Shown one piece after another: positions 47,034 through 59,764 of a stretch of DNA of 64,000 nucleotides; the first letter of the stretch is position 1; the number at the start of each line of letters is the position of its first letter. The notes beneath the pieces are model-generated. The model saw only the letters and a program-made list of their open reading frames with translations. It was not told where the DNA came from and ran no database searches. This DNA is from Crambe crambe (Eukaryota > Porifera > Demospongiae > Poecilosclerida > Crambeidae), in contig OZ004587.1 in NCBI GenBank assembly GCA_963924555.1, positions 310,001-374,000 on the forward strand, given 5' to 3'. The translations under genes were made by a program, and so were the position numbers.

Positions 47034-47754
47034 ACAGAACAAAGAGAACAAAGAGGAACAAGTAGCTAATGATGAATTTTCATAATAATGTTTATAGCAA
47101 GGACATAATATTTACCAGGGGTGGTAGGGCTTGTCTTGAGTGCCTTCGTGTGACTGGTATAATTCAGCAAGCAGAGTTATTGATGTGAAGTTCATTCCTC
47201 GCAGGGGGAGGAAGGTCATCTATTTTTGGGTAATAAAAGTGTGACCACACTAGCTAGGATGTGAAGTGTGCCATCTAGGGGGTTGGGGGGCATGCTCACC
47301 CAGGAAAATTTAAACCTCATTGGATCTGGTGCATCCACTGAGGTTCTAGGGTGATATCTTGATTCCCACTGAATGTTATAGCTTGTTAGCAAGCTGAAAA
47401 ACAACTATTTCAGTTATACTTATTAAGAACATGATGTCATAGTCCATCATTTTATAGCCCCACCTTCTGAATATTGAAGGCAAACAGTTGACAAACAGTT
47501 GAACAAGTTCTTTTGCAATTGCTTCTAGAATTACCTGGGCAATAGGATCACTGGTTCTTAGGGCTATTGCTTCAGGATAGTTTGTGTGTCCCTAATCACA
47601 TTGGGGTATGTGTAGCTAGTCATTTCAGATCAAGTAATGACAGTTTTGGAGATTAGCCATGGAGTTTGTTCAATACACAAATAATATTACAAAAAAGGTA
47701 AACTGATGATATAAACAAGTATCTTCTGCGTTATTAGTCTGGTTGTTCATAATA
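47034..47754. other. Spacer between the two convergent gene sets
   Basis: No coding exon is supported between the stop of the small + gene and the stop of the KDZ gene. A short tandem GTTGACAAACAGTT lies near 47485. Confidence 0.5.
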
Positions 47755-50700
47755 TTATTGTACACCTTCATCACGACCCACTGCAGCCACTATATCGTCA
47801 ACTGTTTCTTTCTAAAAGAGTAGATAGCTGAATGAAATAAAGCAGTATTGCAACTGTTATACACACCTTTTCATATAAACGCCACTGATCTAATTGGTAT
47901 CTTTGAATAGCCCTAGCTTTCAATATCTCAGATATGTCCTCCCTGGCATTATCTTCATCAGAATCTGAGGTATGTGCCTTTATGTATGTAAGCACGGACA
48001 CACGAACACAAACATCACAGTTACTCATAGTATGTGTCATCAACCCAGTCAATATTAACACACCTGTACAATGTAGTCCTCATTAGTTTCACTAAATAAG
48101 CCCTCTGAAGTCTCCATTTCCTATTGATTGAACAGGCATATTTATACCACTCGTCAGACCAGCCTCTCCAATACTTACATCACTCATCAGACTAGCTTCT
48201 CCAATATCGTCCTCATTTACATCACTTGTCACTGTTGCCAGACTAGCCTCTCCAATACTGTCCTCATTTACATCACTCATCACACCAGCCTCTCCAATAT
48301 TTACATCACTCATCAGACTAGCTTCTCCAATATCATCACTCGTCAAGATCTCCATATCTATCTGAACAGGGAAACATGACACTTAGCAGACAATTCATAG
48401 TAACATACCTAGATCCTGGTTGAATGGGTCCTCTGAGGTCAGCTGAAGGAGTAATTATCCTAATAATTACCTCACATAGCTAAACACAATAACATACTTC
48501 TCCGGTTACGTGCACTTGTTCCAAACAAGCTTCCAATAGCTGATCTGGGATGAGTGGTATATCAAGTATCATAGGCCCCAAAAACTCAGTAAATTTATTG
48601 CAATATAAAAGGTAATTCACTGATTTCTTGACCAAGAGCTGTTTGCATAAACAGATGGCACCTTTTTTCATACTATCCTTATTTGATTGTATGTAGTCAA
48701 TCACAATTTGGACTTCTGCTAGAGAATTGCTAATAGTCCTCTTCATTTCCTCTTTCAACATTTCTATTTCTTCCTTTGCTCTCTCTTGTAAATGCCATGC
48801 ATCAATCAGTTGGTTTCTCAAACTTGCTGGAATATCACTTGTGGATGCCTGATTGAACCATATGACATCTCTTGAACACACCTCATTCATGGTTATCACC
48901 CTGGGATGTTTGTTCCATTCATGTTCATTGTATTTTTCAACCAAGGCTTTCAGGCTGCCAGTAATAGATGTTATTTGCTTGCTGATTTTCTGGCTTAATT
49001 CATGGCCACCTATGTATGTACAAAAACGGCTTCGAATCAATAAGATTACAACATAAACCTTGTTCTTACTGGCATATTTAGCTTTGACATCAAGTAAGAA
49101 AAATCTCTCCTGTGATTCTCTGATTTAGTGGAAATTCTTTGCATCATTTGTGTCTGCTTGAATCTATTGGACATCTCCCGGACTGTCTTGTATTCAGTAG
49201 ATGCATTTGTCCATCGCCTGATCTTATGCTGTCTTTCAAAGTTCAGCATGCTTTTTTCAATTCTGTAAAGGAAAATCATTAGGTATTACATCCAGACGCT
49301 ATGGTGTCATGAAATATTATTACGCATTAAGTTGCAAAATTAGTTCAGGGATGTTGTTACAAGTGGGTTCCTGCAGATCACATCTAGAATACACAAAATA
49401 ACATTAAAATTAAAGGAATCTTGCATGTGGTGGTCAAACCTTGTTTTAATCTGGATCTCAACTAAATCACAATATTCAATCTTCCATTTTGGTAATTTGA
49501 TGAGATTTGCTATAATATATTAATGATTAAAGGCATTCCATAATAGATTGAATTTACACTGAGGTGAGAATGACTTCTCTCTCTCACTGCACCACTGGGA
49601 TATAACATCACTTGTAACTTCAGTAGTATTAGCTGTTATAATAATAATTGAGCACTTGGGTAAATTACGATAAAGTTCATACCAGGCAGTGAGGATAACA
49701 AAAAAAGCACTTGTTTTTTTGAATCTTCCAGTACTGAATGTCCTCTGTGCATTCGTGAAGTTAGAAGAGTGGCTACAATAATAATACAGTTACTATGTAA
49801 GCAGGAGTGCAGTAAGAAAACTATGAATGAAGCCATTTAAAATATTTTATCATAGAGGTGGTCTTTATTATAGAGGTTGTCAGCTTAAATAGAGGTTAGT
49901 AAATACAAATAATACCAAGTTTGAGGTTTGCTTCCCTTCCAAGATGGAGTAGTATATCAGTTAACACATCTATACGATGACTAGGTCTCATCTCCTTGGT
50001 CATTCTTGAGTAGCGCCTGAGTTTTGACCACAACCTTTCTACTACCTCTCCATCAGTCAGGCCAAAACCTGTTTGTTTTCTTGGACTATACATAATCTGA
50101 AGGGATGAATAGCATGCTAATTATTGGGGGGGGGGAAGGAAAAAGGAATGAAAGTTACCTGACACTTGGCCTGATGTCCATAGACATGAAATATAGGTAT
50201 AGCCAGTTGTACATTACTCAAAAGTTCACCATTACCACTTGCCTATAATAAATATAGCAAAGCTAAAATAACTAGCTTAGCATGATTAAACTACAGGCTT
50301 ACATGGAGATGTTTAAGCATACATGCAATGTCATACAATAGATGTATTCGCATTCTTTCATTCTGTTCCTTCATTTCTTTCAACATCCAAACAGAGTAGG
50401 CCAGTCTAAATCACATGATGTATTATTTTTTTTATCATTGGAGTTTGAAATTTGTTCACCTCTCTCCATGCTTCAGGTTGATGAATCTTTTTGGGAACTC
50501 ATGTCTACATGCACGACCAAAAATAGCAGTTTCATCAAGTGCTGAATATCGTCCTGATGATTTCAGTGGGTGTCCAGCAAGAAATCGATTGCATCCCTAT
50601 AATTATATGAAGTGTACACAATTTATAAAAAAATATTATAGGCCATTAGTTCAAATTCACAGAATCAGAGGAGTTGTGTTTATAGGTTGAAATAAATCGA

Positions 50701-52096
50701 TCGACAGCTGTTTGATTACCAAACATCAAATTCCCATGAAGGGGTTCACGAACACTTTTACTAGAACTTTTCTTCCTTGACAATCCAAACATGGCATCAA
50801 ATGACTCAAACAAATCTCCTTCTTCCTAAAGAGACTTCTTTATTCTATATCTGACCAAACAGATGATTATATATCTTACACTTGGACAAGCAAGACATGT
50901 ATTTCCTCTGGGAAAGGAGGGGCAAAACTCTGTCAAGTACCTTTTCCTGTACTTAAAATATCTAACAGATTCAGAAATATGATAATCAGGCACATTATTA
51001 ATATACCTACCTACCTGTACTCTTCAAATGAATCAATTATAGCTGGATACACTTTGGAATCCTGTATAAAATAGTAAAACTAGGATATAGAATAAGTATT
51101 ATACATAATCACCTGGGATTGGGATAAAATAGAATACCATGGCCTCCTCAGTTTAAGTGCGTGAACAAAATCCTTCACTGCCACCTGACACTCAAGTAAA
51201 AGTGCCTCTAACCAATCTAGAAGATCAAAATGGAAGGCTTGTATGGGGGATGATGGAGTTGCTGGCCACAGATTATAGCGAATAAGAGTGACAGCTTCTG
51301 GTTCACAGTGGCAAAATACCACAGACAAATTATGCTGGTTTCCTTTTTAAAAAATTAAACTTAAATAACATTGATAACAGAATAATTTGACTTACCAAAG
51401 CCATCCAAGCAAGCTAATGATTTCAGATATTTGCCTGAACAGTTATGGTCACAACAAACCATCCTAAATTTCATTAGTCATAATTATACATTATTATTAA
51501 ATTATAGCCACACCTTCCATACTTCCAATAGATGATAGATGTTCATGTACTGGTGATTTTTCACTGCACATTGATGGCAAAAGTGGGAGTAGGGTCCACA
51601 GGATTGACAGCGGACAAGAACAGGCATTCCACAATAACATTTCCATTCATGTGGTGGAGCACAGTTCTCAACATGTGCCATAAATAGTGCTGAATAAAAT
51701 ACAGATGGTGGGATCAGCCCATGCAACACTGGTTTAAAGCAACATACAATCTCTGAGTTTCTTCCATGAGTCTGATAGTGCATGTTGTCTTGACTCGTAG
51801 GACTGACGTGGTCGTACACATTCAGGCTGAATATCACACTCCCGACCACCCCCAATATCATCATACAAATCAACTTGGGGAGGCTGTTGTGTGTGAGGGA
51901 AATGCTCACCATCATCAATGCTGTTTCCAGCTGCTGGAAACTCAGAGCTTACCACTTTTGATCTGCCTGTCAGTGAATCAGAGATAATATTTTTTGCCTT
52001 GATAGTGGTTCGCTTCCTACGCCTAAACCCTTTCCCTTTTGAGTAGTGATTGAGTAAGGAAGCTGCATACATAGGGATGACTATAAGTGTGACCAA
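47755..52096 (-). CDS. KDZ-type (Kyakuja-Dileera-Zisupton) transposase, many exons
   Basis: On the minus strand, open blocks occur in family order. YESRQHALSDSWKKLRD ends at a GTATGT donor (exon end 51748). 51689-51514 carries the Cys cluster (CYCGMPVLVRCQSCG, then CHQC), the CxC2-type finger of KDZ proteins. 51328-51115 has FCHCEPEAVTLIRYNLWPATP and LLDWLEALLLECQVAVKDF. Then come a CLACPS block, FESFDAMFGLSRKKSS and TAIFGRACRHEFPKRF. LLYDIACMLKHLH (near 50310) carries a catalytic Asp and IPIFHVYGHQAKCQ follows. GLTDGEVVERLWSKLRRYSR (near 50050) carries the acidic DGE motif. Coiled C-terminal exons lie at 49270-48490. The end has an acidic repeat region, and VAAVGRDEGVQ precedes the stop. At least one junction (exon 2 to 3 near 51470) did not join in phase in my hands, so a break or a missed splice site is possible. 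Confidence 0.8.
48165..48350 (-). repeat. In-frame repeat in the KDZ protein tail
   Basis: A block encoding DIGEASLMSDVN-like phrases (IGEA.LMSDV) is repeated about six times with small changes, giving an acidic, low-complexity segment. Units are roughly 27-60 nt. Confidence 0.7.
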
Positions 52097-55000
52097 TAAC
52101 TGATTTAAAGGCTAGGTAATAAAATATCAAAGAGTAGATTATTACAAGATACTTACCCACGAATAAACAGTCACTTTAGTCACTGAAAAATAGGAAGACT
52201 CACCGTCAGCAGAACACAGAACGATGCACTCGCCACGTGGGTGGGTGGGCGTAACGCACGGTAGCTTTGGGGCGCGCATGCGATCTGCGGTGCATTGAGA
52301 TTTTATTAGTCATACACAGGTGCTGATAAATCCTTGCTGCGTATTTACATAAAAGCTGATAATTCCCTTCTATAGATTGCGTGATAATACGCGAACCGGG
52401 TGACTACCAATATACTAATAGCGGGTGCAAGATGTAGTGCAGAGGATATTTGGATGGTGTGCTGGATTCTGGTGGCTGCAGCAGAGCTTGCTGATATGAG
52501 AGCTCAGTATATTCCTCCCCAAATAGATTGAAGTTACATAGCCCACTTTCCACAACCACCTCTCTTTAACTCAAATCATTTATTCTTTTTTAACTGCATG
52601 GACGGCTGTCACACACCCTGACAGACCGACAATACAACTCAACATTTTCATTCCTTTTCATTGTGCAAGTCATGATGTGCACAAGTCTGGCTTGTGCATC
52701 ATGTGACCATCAATAGCATATGTCATCCATGCAACATCATCTTCAGAAGACTGACAGTGAACCAAACAGGAAGGGTACTTTGTGCCAACTAAGCGGCCAA
52801 TCTTGATCATACATAGCTACTTTAGAGAGACATGATATCAAGCTGACACGACCACTTGATTTGGACTGGCTTGGAGAGCAAGTTAGCAAGGATCGCATTT
52901 ATTAATTGACATGCAAGGTCTTCCACAAATCTGCACACAACTACTTTCTCTGCTGAAGGATCTCATTTGATATGGCCTTAGGCAATCAGTCTGAAACTTA
53001 TTCAGTTTACACTAAGACGCGCGTTAATTACGTGTCACTTCCTGTCTAGTGGCTTGAACTAGGTCAATGGAGTGGAATTTGACTTTTAACATTACTGTAT
53101 TTTACCTGTGATATCTCAGAAATGCTTTCAGCTAGCGCTTTCATTTTTTGATACTTACTAAATGAAAGGTTGGTGATCATTCTCTTTACCTTTAATTCAG
53201 CAAAAACTCAGTGCCCTCTCTGATGTGGCAGGGCTAACTAGTGAGATTTCAGCAGGGTACCTATCTTCAGTACACCGGACATCTCGATGGAAAATGGATT
53301 GGGCCTTTGATACTTTGCATGTGGATAGCCAACAGTATGAACTATATAATCATGCAAAAAACTTAAGTCTAGCTTGAAAACACACCGAACTGCAGGACAA
53401 TGAAATGTCACAAAAAATCAGTGACACAGCAAACATTCTACTGATAAAAGGTTTGTGAGACTTGAATGGAGGCTTTCTTTATAGTGTGGAGCAATCAGAC
53501 TGTTTGTATGTTAAACCAATAAAAAGTTATACAAGTTTTTATTGGCACTACTTTTCCAACTTTCTCCAAACTGGTCAACTTTAGTGCACCGGACATCTCG
53601 ATGCAAATGGTCTGTTCCCAAAATTATAAGTTGCTCTCTGATCCACACAGTTTGAACTTTAACATGACATGATAAGATATGCACAAAACCTTGTCATAAA
53701 TGAAATATGACTGTTGAAAAGTATAGAAAATATCTGGTTTACAGCTTCAGACCCACTGTTGTGAGGTCATCAAAACGTCAGGTGTAATTTGATACGTGGT
53801 TTGTGGCTACAGCTCAATAGAACAGGTGGTGATTAAAAAAACATGTCCCAGTCTTTACATCACGTGAAGTCTTATGAAACGTCATCTAGTGGTCTGTAGT
53901 GTGGTTTATCCTGACATTCCACAATCAGGTACTTAACGCATCTCAGTGTAAACTGATTGGGACGTAACGACATCTCTGCAGCACTCTGGGGTGGAATAAT
54001 AGCGATAGAGTAGTTAGGGCCTGCACATCATGGAGGGAGAAGTCGAGACAACTTACTACCATGTACACCAGGAGACAAAGACAGTCACGTAGGAAATGTC
54101 AGACCTACATTCCTTTTGATGCTTTAAAGCTTGGCTATTGCAGCTTCCGTGAATGGAGTAGATGGGCGAATAGCCAATGTGCATGGATTTATAAGGAGAA
54201 CAAGAAATACACATGCATAATTGTTGCTTAGTTAACTAGCTATATGCAGTTACCATGGCTACAAGGGGAGATGAAGTGGGCAGTCCATAATGCTCGTAAC
54301 TAGGTATGCTGTGATTTATCCCTTGAATCATGTTAAAGACATCTACTACATCTGTCTGTTTAATTAAAGGGACATCCTGATTGTAAAAGCATTGTCATAC
54401 CAGACTACTATGTTCGACATTAGTGTTATCAGTAGCTAGTGCTTATTCTCAGGATGGGAAAGGAACGAACAGTCAGTCAGGGGAGAGACATAATGTTGCT
54501 AATTGCCTTTAGCTCTTGCCTTCAGCCAAATGACGTGATGTGTGGGCAACTGTCAAATAGATAATTGACTTCTTGCGTGGGTGCACGAACCTCCAACCTC
54601 TGTATTTGCATGTGGTCCCTTTTAATAAAGATCATCAGAGGTCAATGGACAAGCATGCATCCAGCATCCATGGAAATGAACAACATGCAAGAATTCTTCT
54701 TGTGTGGGTGCTACATAACTACGTAAGCTTCCAGAATGTCATTGACTTTGCTGAATTGATTTTCTACTGTTTGTCAGGAGATAATGTGGCCAAACTAGTT
54801 TGACGATGTAGTTTAAGAGTACATTTTTTTCTGAAAGAAAGCCATTAGAGCATCATGTCTAATCACGGGGCATTCTGGATGATGATAATGTACGAATAAA
54901 ACTCACTTGATGTGAAAAAAAAATAGAAAATGGTGCGTGCCAGAAAGCCTCTCACAGTTATTCTCGCAATAGATTAAGGTGACTTTATCATGTTGAAGTA

Positions 55001-55507
55001 GAATGTGAAGGATTTAGTGAACATTGTGTAGTTAGAAGACTGTGTAATTATAGTGTGTGGAATATATTCTTGTGGTTTGTGGTCAGTTAATATAATTATT
55101 GGTCTCAGTGTGTGATTGTTTATGATAAATTGATAAATTATTGTTCTAGCGAGAGATCCTCGACATAAAAGGAAAATACATCATCTTCTTATCCTAAAGC
55201 CCAATAGAGTACAACTTTGTCATCAAGTCACCATGGAGATGTCATAACCGTACGGTAGCCAGTACCATTCATTTCGCTCTTCCCAATAGAAAAATATTCA
55301 ATAGTCCAAAAAAGTTCTTGTCACAAAAATAAAATGAATAACTTAAAATTACCAATTACATAATTATTATTACGAACAATACAGAAATTGTGTTAGCATG
55401 AAGTGTAGAAAAAGCTACAGCATAATTTGAAGATAATTCTAGTGACCAAATGAAAGTGTCGAGTGAGGGAAAGCAGAAATGAACACAAGACAATAGTGAG
55501 GGAAGTG

Positions 55508-57364
55508 TCATTGTTTAGTGAGTAAGTATTCCACCACCTCACTGTGACCCTCCTCTAGGGCCAGCTGGAGTGGTGTGTCGTTGAACTTGTTCTTGACGGT
55601 TGGGGGGCAATGGATGTGTTCAATTAGATGATTGACGACCGCGAGATGACCATTTCTTGATGCATGATGGAGCGGAGTGTCTCCATGGATATCTTGACAC
55701 ATCGAGTTGCATCCCTTGTTTTGGGTTAAGTAGTTTACGATGGAGAGGTGTCCTTTCTTAGCTGCCATGTGAAGAGGTGTAACATTATAGTCATCCAGAC
55801 TGTTGGGGTCACAGCCATGCCTCTGAACCAAGTTGATGACGAGGTGGAGGTGACCCTCTTGAGAAGCAAGATGGAGTGGTCGTCTTCCTAATTGACCGGG
55901 AAGATTAGGACTGCAATGCATGACATTTATTAAATAGTCTACTACATCACTATGTCCATCAAGGGCTGCATCGTGAAGTGGTGTGCTGTTATTATTGTCT
56001 GTACTGAGTGGATGACACTTTCTCTCTTCACATAAATACTTGACAGTAGATAAGTGTCCGAACTGTGCAGCGAGATGTAGGGGGGTGACTTGATCGTTGT
56101 CTCTACTGGCAGGGTCACAGCCATGCCTCTCAACCAAGTTGATGACGAGGTGGAGGTGACCCTCTTGAGAAGCATGATGGAGTGGTCGTCTTCCAAACTG
56201 ACCGGGAACATTAGGACTGCAATGCATGACATTTATTAAATAGTCTACTACATCACTATGTCCATCATGGGCTGCATCGTGAAGTGGTGTGGTGTTATTA
56301 TTGTCTGTACTGAGTGGATGACACTTTCTCTCTTCACATAAATACTTGACAGTAGATAAGTGTCCTTCCTGTGCAGCGAGATGTAGGGGGGTGGCTTGAT
56401 TGTTGTCTCTACTGGCAGGGTCACAGCCATGCCTCTCAACCAAGTTGATGACGAGGTGGAGGTGACCCTCTTGAGAAGCTTCATGGAGTGGTCGTCTTCC
56501 TAATTGACCGGGAAGATTAGGACTGCAATGCATGACATTTATTAAATAGTCTACTACATCACTATGTCCACGAAGGGCTGCACAGTGAAGTGGTGTGTGG
56601 TTATGATTGTCTGTACTGAGTGGATGACACTTTCTCTCTTCACATAAATACTTGACAGTAGATAAGTGTCCTTTCTGTGCAGCGAGATGTAGGGGGGTGG
56701 CTTGATCGTTGTCTCTACTGGCAGGGTGACAGCCACACTCCATTATCAAGAACTTGACAATGGACAAGTGACCCTCCTGGGTAGCAGCAAAGAGAGGTCC
56801 TCTACCATCCACACCACTAGGGAGGTTGGGGTCGCATCGACAGTCTTTGATGAGATACTTTACGATATCGATGTGCCCCTTAAGAGATGCCACGTGTATG
56901 GGAGTGGTCTTGTGTGAGGTGGAGTCTGAAAATATGTCCTGAATGGACATGTACTGAAGCATCTTCTCCATCAAATACTTTACAGTTTTCAAATTTCCAC
57001 CCACACAGGCTCTATGTAGGGATGAGTAGCCATCTTCGTCCTGGTGGAGTGGATCCATTTGATGACTTTCTACCAAATACTCGACTGTCGAGAGATGCCC
57101 TGCTTCAGCTGCACTGTGGAGAGGTGTTTTACCGTGCCGACCGGAAGGTGCAGGGTTGCATTGAACTTGGTCGATGAGGTACTTGAGCACCTCCAGTCTG
57201 CCGTAGTCGGCTGCAACGTGCAGTACTGTGTCTCCCTTCCTGTCCTCGGTCAGGGGATTGAGCCCCTGTGTGACGAGACGCTTGACTTGTTGTAGGTTTC
57301 CTTCTTGGGCTGCATCGTGTAGTTCTTCATTGTGCTCTGCTGTGGCGTGTGCTTGGTCTAACAT
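55508..57364 (-). CDS. Ankyrin-repeat protein, 18 repeats (unit 2)
   Basis: A 618-residue open frame with the same start (MLDQAHATAEHN) and end (EVVEYLLTKQ) as the unit-1 protein. It has 18 ankyrin repeats instead of 12. The difference is two extra copies of a 102-residue block of three repeats (about residues 214-519, 55808-56725), each containing PASRDN.QATPLHLAAQ, CEERKCHPLSTDN and INVMHCSPN.PGQ. A two-residue indel (NLPSGVDG against NLVSDG) explains the rest of the 206-residue difference. No membrane segment or catalytic domain is visible. The frame stays open upstream of the Met as in unit 1. Confidence 0.88.
   Translation of the reverse strand: MLDQAHATAEHNEELHDAAQEGNLQQVKRLVTQGLNPLTEDRKGDTVLHVAADYGRLEVLKYLIDQVQCNPAPSGRHGKTPLHSAAEAGHLSTVEYLVESHQMDPLHQDEDGYSSLHRACVGGNLKTVKYLMEKMLQYMSIQDIFSDSTSHKTTPIHVASLKGHIDIVKYLIKDCRCDPNLPSGVDGRGPLFAATQEGHLSIVKFLIMECGCHPASRDNDQATPLHLAAQKGHLSTVKYLCEERKCHPLSTDNHNHTPLHCAALRGHSDVVDYLINVMHCSPNLPGQLGRRPLHEASQEGHLHLVINLVERHGCDPASRDNNQATPLHLAAQEGHLSTVKYLCEERKCHPLSTDNNNTTPLHDAAHDGHSDVVDYLINVMHCSPNVPGQFGRRPLHHASQEGHLHLVINLVERHGCDPASRDNDQVTPLHLAAQFGHLSTVKYLCEERKCHPLSTDNNNSTPLHDAALDGHSDVVDYLINVMHCSPNLPGQLGRRPLHLASQEGHLHLVINLVQRHGCDPNSLDDYNVTPLHMAAKKGHLSIVNYLTQNKGCNSMCQDIHGDTPLHHASRNGHLAVVNHLIEHIHCPPTVKNKFNDTPLQLALEEGHSEVVEYLLTKQ
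55808..56725 (-). repeat. Three 306-bp tandem blocks inside the ankyrin gene
   Basis: Near-identical 306-bp blocks, each encoding three ankyrin repeats. Unit 1 has one such block at about 19586-19891. The high similarity between blocks points to recent expansion by unequal exchange or slippage. Confidence 0.85.
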
Positions 57365-57564
57365 GTCGAGACGTGGGTCGTCGAAGTCTCTTCCTCTGTT
57401 GTCCTGTGACGTGAGGGAAGGAAAATGTGACTGTAGTAGTAATAATTGTGGTTTTGTGTCTAGTTATAATGTGTAAGTGGATTTATTCTGTCTGATCTAT
57501 CTATGATGGATTGTAGTGGGGTCATATGAATGCACATAATGCGCGCGTTAGCGCGCGCAAATTT

Positions 57565-57870
57565 TTGTATTGACCACGCCCACTTTTAGAGACCACGCCC
57601 ACTTTCGATTGAGCTGGAGGAAATCAAGCCCTCTTTGAAGACCACGCCCACTTTTAGAGACCACACTATCGATTGACCTTGGGCAAACCAAGCCTGCTTT
57701 CGAAGACCACGCCCACTTTCGATTGACCAACCCACTTTCGATTGACCTGGGGTGACCACGCCGACTTTCGATTCACATGGGGAGACCACGCCCACTTTCG
57801 ATTGACCTGGGGAGACTACTCCCACTTTCGATTGACCTGGGAAGACCACGCCACTTTCGATTGACCACGC
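57565..57870. repeat. Long GACCACGCCCACTTTCGATT minisatellite at the unit 2/3 border
   Basis: About ten degenerate units of roughly 25-35 bp with the core CCACGCCCACTTTCGATTGA, some followed by CCTGGGGA. The two other unit borders have only a few copies. Confidence 0.85.
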
Positions 57871-58014
57871 CCATTTTCAATTCAAAACACCCACGCTCGT
57901 TAATCAAAGGAAAAAATATGCTAAATAAAAAGGCCATGTAGGGTTAGTCTGTACTTTAACAGTTTCTGTCAACAAAAATCAAAATAATGCTGCCTTCAAT
58001 AATAATCCCTACAT

Positions 58015-59313
58015 CACTGCCTCCCACCAAGCTGCTTTGAACGAGCATTTTCTATTCCAACCAACAAATCTGAGTTTAAAAGTGTGGATGTTATACCAAG
58101 GATAAAATGACTCCATCAACCCTGCAAGACCTTTCATCTGCAAGCGAATCGTCTTCTGGAAATTCTACAGTCTGTTTTCATTTGACATTCCCCTCTACCC
58201 TTCAATCAAACAGATGCTCAGGTAAGAAAATAGTACAGTGATCTCTTTTCCCTTTCAGTATAGAGAAACATTTTTTTATAGTATAATACCACTCTCACTA
58301 TACTGATGTATTCCAATTACTGCCAGATACATTATTAACCATATAATTATACCCTTCAAATTTTCTTTGGATATTATGTAGGACCTACTAGCAACCCACA
58401 AAATTATTCTCTACGAGATCCTCCTCTGGTTTCTAACTCTTTAGCTGCAGCTTAACACAATATCCTCCTCAATTTCTAGTTCCTTACATGAACGTTTATT
58501 GGCTTCTCCTTCGCCTTCCAATCATAGCACCCCACTATTACAAGAACATCCGGTGAGCTCTTCACATCCATCAATATCTCCCACACTGGTGAGCTCTCCA
58601 CCCACGCTTGCTTCTTCTTCAGGTCCAACCCTTTCTCAGATATCTCTCACACTGGCTTCTTCAGTGAGCTCTTTACATCCAACCCTTCCTCAGATATCTC
58701 CCACACTGGCTTCTCCTATAGTAAACCCGTTAGTGCCCGCTGGGTTAATCCCAGAGGACCTCTCTGATATTCTTGCTGTCCCACTAGAGGATGCAGCTAT
58801 TTCAAAGAAATGTACTAAAAGAATTACAGGAGTTAGAGCTCTAACTGCAGATGACTTTTCTGAAATGCTGTTGGAAGAGAGAAAGAAAAAAAAAAGAAGA
58901 GGCTGAAAAATTGAAGTAAGATAAGAAAGAAGAAAGGGAACGTAAGAAAAAAGAAAGGGAAGAGAAGAAAGAAATGGAGGCAACGAAGAATGAAAGGAAG
59001 CAGAGAGAGAAAAGAACGCAAAACGCAAACGGAGCACTCTGTGACAAGGCTGTTGTGTAGTGATGATGAAGACCCTCCACCTATACAAAGTCCTTCTACA
59101 TCTCACATGACATCTGCAAAAGATACCAGTGAGTCTGACCCGGTAGCAAACATCCGACCTAGTTGAAGTACACATCTTCCTACATGTTTTAGGGATGAAA
59201 GTGATGTGCATTGTGTCATCGTAATGAGCCTGAAGGTCTGGCAGCAAGTATCGTCTTTTGAGTCGATCGTGACGAGTGTGGCTGCTGGGTACATAATTTT
59301 GCTCAAGCTCCAT
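58015..59313 (+). pseudogene. Pogo-like transposase C-terminal remnant, copy 3
   Basis: Same content as copy 2 (58499-58906 open). One extra A in the A-run near 58890 shifts the frame in the Lys/Glu run. The broken PHD-like finger follows near 59260-59300. Confidence 0.5.
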
Positions 59314-59362
59314 ATAGCTTAACAGCCAGTGTAGTTATTACTTGTTTAATTGTTTGATCACC

Positions 59363-59393
59363 CTGATGAAGGCTAGAGTATTCTGGTCGAAAC
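59363..59393 (+). ncRNA. Hammerhead-like core motif, copy 3
   Basis: CTGATGA to GAAAC identical to copies 1 and 2. Confidence 0.3.
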
Positions 59394-59764
59394 GTTGGTG
59401 GTTTGTTTCATAAGCTAATTTTATGAGAACTAATTCTATTGAATATGTTTATTGTTTATTAGTTAAAAATAACAAATTGGCGATAATAAGATATGTTGTC
59501 CAATTATTATTGCCAAGGGGTGGGCGATAATTCGCCAGTTCTGGTGTCATTAGTGCACTTATAATTCAAACAAACAAGGATAGAAAATTGTAAAGGTATA
59601 GCTAGTTTAATTTCATTTATCATTTGAATATTATTTCTATTGAAAAAGAAAAATGTTCTTGGTCTCGATCTTCATCCTTCAGTGTAGATGGAGGAATCCT
59701 AATGGTACTAGCAACCTTACCTGTGCTCATAGTTTCATCCCTAACTACCATGCGACTCATCAGA

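Larger units (their letters stand above)
43130..52400. mobile_element. Unit-2-specific block with KDZ transposase and two companion genes
   Basis: Unit 1 has 13660-15744 in the corresponding position, so 9.3 kb in unit 2 replaces 2.1 kb in unit 1. The block holds a KDZ-type transposase on - and two small genes on +, convergent. I searched by eye for inverted ends near both borders and found none, so the true element limits are unknown. The right border falls just before ACTACCAATATACTAATAGC. Confidence 0.6.
52405..57540. repeat. Segment A of unit 2
   Basis: Colinear with 15745-20700. It lacks the TTAA MITE, has about 275 extra bases near 53590-53860, and a longer ankyrin gene. No coding exon is supported between 52405 and 55507. 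Confidence 0.85.

Noticed and set aside
48092..48382. CRISPR-like spaced repeats
   Set aside because: The repeats are an in-frame, degenerate coding repeat in the KDZ tail; spacing and divergence do not fit an array and the genome is animal.
43130..52400. Inverted terminal repeats for the KDZ block
   Set aside because: Reverse complements of the sequence near 52200-52400 were compared by eye with 43130-43700 and no convincing match was found.
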